DNA of 64,000 nt from Pseudomonadota bacterium (lineage in GTDB: Bacteria; Pseudomonadota; Alphaproteobacteria; Acetobacterales; Acetobacteraceae), in contig JAJZFA010000013.1 of assembly GCA_021805565.1 (NCBI GenBank), forward strand, positions 62,001 through 126,000, given 5' to 3'. The notes below the pieces were generated by a model. It saw only the letters and a program-made list of their open reading frames with translations, did not search any database and had not been told where the DNA came from. Of the stretch, positions 60,734 through 64,000 are shown in pieces; the first letter of the stretch is position 1, and the number at the start of each line of letters is the position of its first letter. The translations under genes and the position numbers were made by a program.

Positions 60734-62077
60734 ATGTCCGGTAGCAATTTCTTCGGCGAAGTCCGTCGTTTCGCCAAAACTTCCGGCGCCGTCGGCGGTA
60801 TAGCCGCTCGGGTGGCGGGGGAACGGGTATTCGGTATCAAAACCGACCGAGCGGCGCATGCCGAGGATTTGAAGGTGATATTGGGCGGCCTGAAAGGGCC
60901 GTTGATGAAAGTGGCGCAGTTTCTGTCCACTGTCCCCGACGCGCTGCCAACCGAATACGCGGCCGAACTGGCGCAGCTTCAGGCCAACGCGCCGGCCATG
61001 GGGTGGAGCTTCGTTCGCCGCCGGATGGCCAGCGAACTGGGCCCGGACTGGCAATCCAAATTCGCCTCGTTCAGCCAGGACGCCTCGGCCGCGGCCAGTC
61101 TCGGGCAGGTGCACCGGGCGACGTTGCCCGATGGAACCGATGTGGCGTGCAAGCTGCAATATCCAGACATGCCGAGTACGGTGGAAGCCGATTTGCGGCA
61201 ATTGAAGCTGGCAATGGCGGTGTATCACCGGATGGACAATGCCATCCATCAGGATGAAATTTACAAGGAACTGCGGGAACGGCTGCGCGAGGAACTGGAT
61301 TATCGCCGCGAAGCCGCGCAAATGCGGCTGTATGGTCTGATGCTGGAAGACCAGCCCGGCGTTCATGTGCCGGTGCCGATGCCGGCGTTCAGCACCGATC
61401 GTTTGCTGACCATGACATGGCTGGGCGGGCGGCCGCTGATGCAGCGGCTGGCGGAAGACCCGCCGCAGGAAGAACGCAACCAGATCGCCGAGGCGTTGTT
61501 CCGGGCGTGGTATGTGCCCTTTTATCGCTATGGTGTCATTCACGGCGATCCGCATCTGGGGAATTATCAGGTGCGTCCGGACGGATCGGTCAATCTGCTG
61601 GATTTCGGCGCGATCCGGGTTTTCGATGCGGGCTTCGTCTCCGGCGTGATCGCGTTGTTCGAAGCGGTGCGCGACCGTGACGACGACAAGGCCTATCATG
61701 CCTATGAACGGTGGGGCTTCACCGATCTGACCCGCGAAAAGATGGACGTGCTGCACATGTGGGCGCGGTTTTTGTATGAACCGCTGACCGAGGACCGGGT
61801 GCGGCGTATCCAGGAAACCGACGACCCCATGTTCGGCCGGGACGTCGCCGCAAAGGTGCATGCGGGGTTGAAGCGCACCGGCGGCGTGATGCCGCCGCGC
61901 GAATTCGTGCTGATGGACCGATCCGCCATCGGCCTTGGCGGCGTGTTTTTGCGACTAAGGGCGGAACTGAACTGGAGCCGTCTGTTCCAGGAAATGATTG
62001 CCGACTTCAATGAGGCTGAACTGGCGGCCAGACAATCGGCGGCACTGGTGCAAGCCGGCGTGCCAGTGGCCAGTTAG
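60734..62077 (+). CDS. ABC1/UbiB-family atypical kinase
   Basis: 447 residues. KxGQ-type motif reads LMKVAQFLST (glycine replaced by alanine), the Ala-rich loop AAASLGQVHRATLPDGTDVACKLQYPDM carries the ATP-contacting Lys, and HGDPHLGNYQVRPDGSVNLLDFGAIR holds the catalytic Asp and Asn. Members support ubiquinone biosynthesis or lipid turnover at the membrane as small-molecule ATPases. No signal peptide; the C-terminal ~200 residues are helical. Transcription probably ends at a 7-bp hairpin at 62091-62115 with no U run. Confidence 0.87.
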   Translation: MSGSNFFGEVRRFAKTSGAVGGIAARVAGERVFGIKTDRAAHAEDLKVILGGLKGPLMKVAQFLSTVPDALPTEYAAELAQLQANAPAMGWSFVRRRMASELGPDWQSKFASFSQDASAAASLGQVHRATLPDGTDVACKLQYPDMPSTVEADLRQLKLAMAVYHRMDNAIHQDEIYKELRERLREELDYRREAAQMRLYGLMLEDQPGVHVPVPMPAFSTDRLLTMTWLGGRPLMQRLAEDPPQEERNQIAEALFRAWYVPFYRYGVIHGDPHLGNYQVRPDGSVNLLDFGAIRVFDAGFVSGVIALFEAVRDRDDDKAYHAYERWGFTDLTREKMDVLHMWARFLYEPLTEDRVRRIQETDDPMFGRDVAAKVHAGLKRTGGVMPPREFVLMDRSAIGLGGVFLRLRAELNWSRLFQEMIADFNEAELAARQSAALVQAGVPVAS

Positions 62078-62228
62078 CGCAGCATCGCCGATCGGTGCGG
62101 TAGCGCCACACCGATAAAGCTACTCTTCCAATCGCAACCCGAGGATATGCCTTTCACGGCGGTCTGAAGCGTCAACTGCCGGACAAGCCGCGGGGACCGG
62201 TTATTTTGCGTTCTTAACCCGCCGGCAA

Positions 62229-62450
62229 TCAGCTGGTGTCGCCCCACTGTTCCGGCATCAATCCGTTGTTAAGAGTACCGTCGGGTTTCACCATTCCGGG
62301 CGTCAGCGAATCGGGAGTCGCGCCTTCATCGTTCAGGCGCTGCTGCAGGGTTTGCGGAGGCGGCGGCGAACACGCTGAAATCGCGATGCCCGCAAGGCCC
62401 AAAACCACGATGGAAGCCGCCATGGGACGGAATCTTATGCTAACGGCCAC
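62229..62450 (-). CDS. small lipoprotein
   Basis: 73 residues: positively charged N-terminus, hydrophobic core SIVVLGLAGIAISAC with lipobox ISAC, then a Pro-rich tail CSPPPPQTLQQRLNDEGATPDSLTPGMVKPDGTLNNGLMPEQWGDTS. No domain recognised. The GTG start at 62450 is chosen because GGAGG stands six bases upstream; an ATG at 62480 would put that site inside the gene. Confidence 0.65.
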   Translation of the reverse strand: MAVSIRFRPMAASIVVLGLAGIAISACSPPPPQTLQQRLNDEGATPDSLTPGMVKPDGTLNNGLMPEQWGDTS

Positions 62451-62882
62451 GGCTGGGCCTCCTTGATGTCTGACTGACATATATAGACTGGATCCGGGTT
62501 GGCGAGAGCGCCCGCGATTATGAAGTTTTCATTGCACTGCCGATGCACCGGCGCGGCCTCGTCGTCGGCGGTGGGTCTGCTTGCAGCGACCGCTCCGGAT
62601 TGCCGTGCTGAATAAATCCTTGGCCGATTTCTTGAGCTTAAACCTGTATCGCCGATCCGACATGCGCATGGCAGAGACTGCCCCTTGCCGCCGCCATTGC
62701 CGCCAACAGCATCCGCGCCATCGACCTGTTGCCTCGTTTGCCGGGCATCCGCCGATTGGCGAACCCGGTCCAGTCAATCGCCTTGCCCCAGGTTCGGTAC
62801 GGCTTTAGGTGAACTGGCGTGTTCCGGTGACAAGACCGAGTCGGTCATCGGGATCGGCACGTGAAACCGAGAGCAGATACGC
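62451..62882. other. intergenic region upstream of recQ
   Basis: 430 bases without a supportable gene. Two overlapping open frames (62581-62808 plus, 62529-62777 minus) show no ribosome binding site, domain or codon-usage signal. The promoter of recQ and of the lipoprotein should lie here; no consensus elements stand out. Confidence 0.5.
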
Positions 62883-64000
62883 ATGTTCGCCGAAGCCGTT
62901 CTCAGCGATCCCGCCCAGGTCCTGCGCCAGGTGTTCGGCTTTTCCGGCTTTCGCGGACAGCAGGAACCGGCGGTCCGCCACATGGTCGCCGGCGGCGACG
63001 CCCTGGTGCTGATGCCGACGGGCGGTGGCAAGAGCATGTGCTATCAGGTCCCTGCACTGGTCCGCCGCGGCACCGCCGTGATTGTGTCGCCGCTGATCGC
63101 GCTGATGGACGATCAGGTGGCCGCATTGCGCCAGGTCGGGGTGAACGCCGGCGCACTGCACTCCGAAATCGATCCGTCCGAGGCGCGGACCATCGCCCGC
63201 GACCTGAACGATGGCCAACTGGACCTGCTGTACGTCTCCCCCGAACGGCTGCTGAGCAACGGCACGATGGACCGGCTGTCGCGGCTGCACCTGGCGTTGT
63301 TCGCGGTGGACGAAGCCCATTGCGTGTCCGCCTGGGGACACGAGTTCCGCCCGGAATACCGGGAACTGGCGCGTATCCCCGACATGTTTCCCGGCGTGCC
63401 GCGTATTGCCCTGACCGCGACCGCCGATCCGCGTACGCAACAGGATATTCTCAGCGCGTTGCGCATGGACACGGCGCGGGTCTTCGTTTCCAGCTTTCAC
63501 CGGCCCAACCTGCGCCTGTCCGCCGCGCCCAAAGCCGGCGAAACCGCGCAACTGTTCGACTTCCTGCGGCGTCATAAAGGCGAATGCGGCATCGTTTATT
63601 GCGGCAGCCGGAACAAGACCGAGCGCATGGCGGCGAAACTGACCGAGAAGGGGTTTCCCGCGCTGCCGTTTCATGCCGGACTCGATCCGTTGCACAAGCG
63701 CGAATCGTTGATGCGCTTCCGGTCGGGCGAACCGCTGGTTGTGGTGGCGACCATCGCGTTCGGGATGGGAATCGACCGGCCGGATGTGCGCTTCGTCGTG
63801 CATCTGGACATGCCGGACAGTCCCGAAGCGTATTACCAGCAGATCGGCCGCGCCGGCCGCGATGGCGATCCGGCCGACACGCTGTTGCTGTACGGTGGCC
63901 AGGATGTCGCCCAGGCCCGTCACTGGCTGACCCAGTCGTCGGCGCCGGATGCCCGCAAACGCACGATGCGGACCAAGCTCGAAGAAATGGTCGCGTTGAC
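62883..64000 (+). CDS. recQ: ATP-dependent DNA helicase RecQ (3' end outside window)
   Basis: 372 codons visible. Helicase motifs: FRGQQEPAVRHMVAGGDALVLMPTGGGKSMCYQVPAL (motifs 0 and I), VIVSPLIALMDDQV (Ia), YVSPERLL, FAVDEAHCVSAWGHEFRPEY (II, DEAH plus the RecQ aromatic-rich loop), ALTATAD (III), GIVYCGSRNKTE, VVVATIAFGMGIDRPDVRFVVHLDMPDSPEAYYQQIGRAGRDG (V and VI). Unwinds DNA 3'-5' in recombination repair and replication-fork rescue. The zinc and HRDC domains lie beyond the window. The ATG at 62883 opens the helicase frame; no other start is nearby. Confidence 0.93.
   Translation, partial: MFAEAVLSDPAQVLRQVFGFSGFRGQQEPAVRHMVAGGDALVLMPTGGGKSMCYQVPALVRRGTAVIVSPLIALMDDQVAALRQVGVNAGALHSEIDPSEARTIARDLNDGQLDLLYVSPERLLSNGTMDRLSRLHLALFAVDEAHCVSAWGHEFRPEYRELARIPDMFPGVPRIALTATADPRTQQDILSALRMDTARVFVSSFHRPNLRLSAAPKAGETAQLFDFLRRHKGECGIVYCGSRNKTERMAAKLTEKGFPALPFHAGLDPLHKRESLMRFRSGEPLVVVATIAFGMGIDRPDVRFVVHLDMPDSPEAYYQQIGRAGRDGDPADTLLLYGGQDVAQARHWLTQSSAPDARKRTMRTKLEEMVAL

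Noticed and set aside
62529-62808. Two overlapping small ORFs before recQ
   Set aside because: No SD, no family motifs and mutually overlapping; probably non-coding.

Overview
The window is high-GC, densely packed bacterial DNA. Gene content points to an alphaproteobacterium, most likely Rhodospirillales/Acetobacteraceae: a TIGR02300 zinc-ribbon protein next to aroA-cmk, a class II (Agrobacterium CP4-like) EPSP synthase, a Hint-domain beta-helix protein, an ExbB/MotB-like module, and many CoA-transferase/SDR catabolic genes. That assignment is inference from family content; no rRNA is present. There are about 50 protein genes, one tRNA-Gly(CCC), a dispersed 113-bp repeat in two copies, and no insertion sequence, prophage or CRISPR array.

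Layout. 0-4 kb: end of a response-regulator gene, first copy of the 113-bp repeat, a polytopic membrane protein, tRNA-Gly, small stress/membrane proteins. 3.9-7.2 kb (minus): a three-gene cell-envelope motor-like module (OmpA-like lipid/periplasmic protein, ExbB/MotA-like channel, MotB-like peptidoglycan-binding partner). 7.3-16.7 kb: catabolic and redox genes (acyl-CoA-dehydrogenase-like flavoprotein, HbpS/GlcG protein, FAD oxidoreductase, hydantoinase A, two-subunit 3-oxoacid CoA-transferase) plus a C-methyltransferase-like protein and a DUF4349 lipoprotein. 16.9-35.1 kb: two large, homologous, convergently oriented type IIG-like restriction-methylase genes (about 1365 residues each) enclose 10 kb of ordinary genes (SARP/TolB/TPR regulator, cmk, aroA, TIGR02300, YdcF, SDR, ketopantoate reductase-like, hydrolase, VOC, GDPD). 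35.2-37.8 kb: NUDIX, nitroreductase, Ldh-type dehydrogenase. 38-44.8 kb (plus): three proteins of unknown function followed by a zinc-ribbon methyltransferase, a GT9 glycosyltransferase and an MFS exporter. 44.9-49 kb: beta-helix/Hint protein, CaiB-type CoA-transferase, DUF29, second copy of the 113-bp repeat. 49.5-56.7 kb: DUF1501/DUF1800 pair, a stand-alone fusA, LrgA/LrgB, pcaF thiolase with a striking inverted repeat in front of it. 56.9-64 kb: porin-like protein, an SDR / carboxymuconolactone-decarboxylase-like / hydroxyacid-dehydrogenase cluster, an ABC1 kinase, a small lipoprotein and the start of recQ.

The most interesting items are (1) the paired type IIG-like genes, where one copy keeps a PD-(D/E)XK nuclease signature and the other has the lysine replaced by glutamate; (2) the conserved, strongly self-complementary 113-bp intergenic repeat present twice 48.7 kb apart; (3) the 15-bp-armed inverted repeat just ahead of pcaF; (4) a C-methyltransferase homologue whose catalytic YHEH block is lost; and (5) the lineage-type unknown genes at 38.1-41.4 kb. 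I did not find convincing evidence of a complete new multi-gene defence system.
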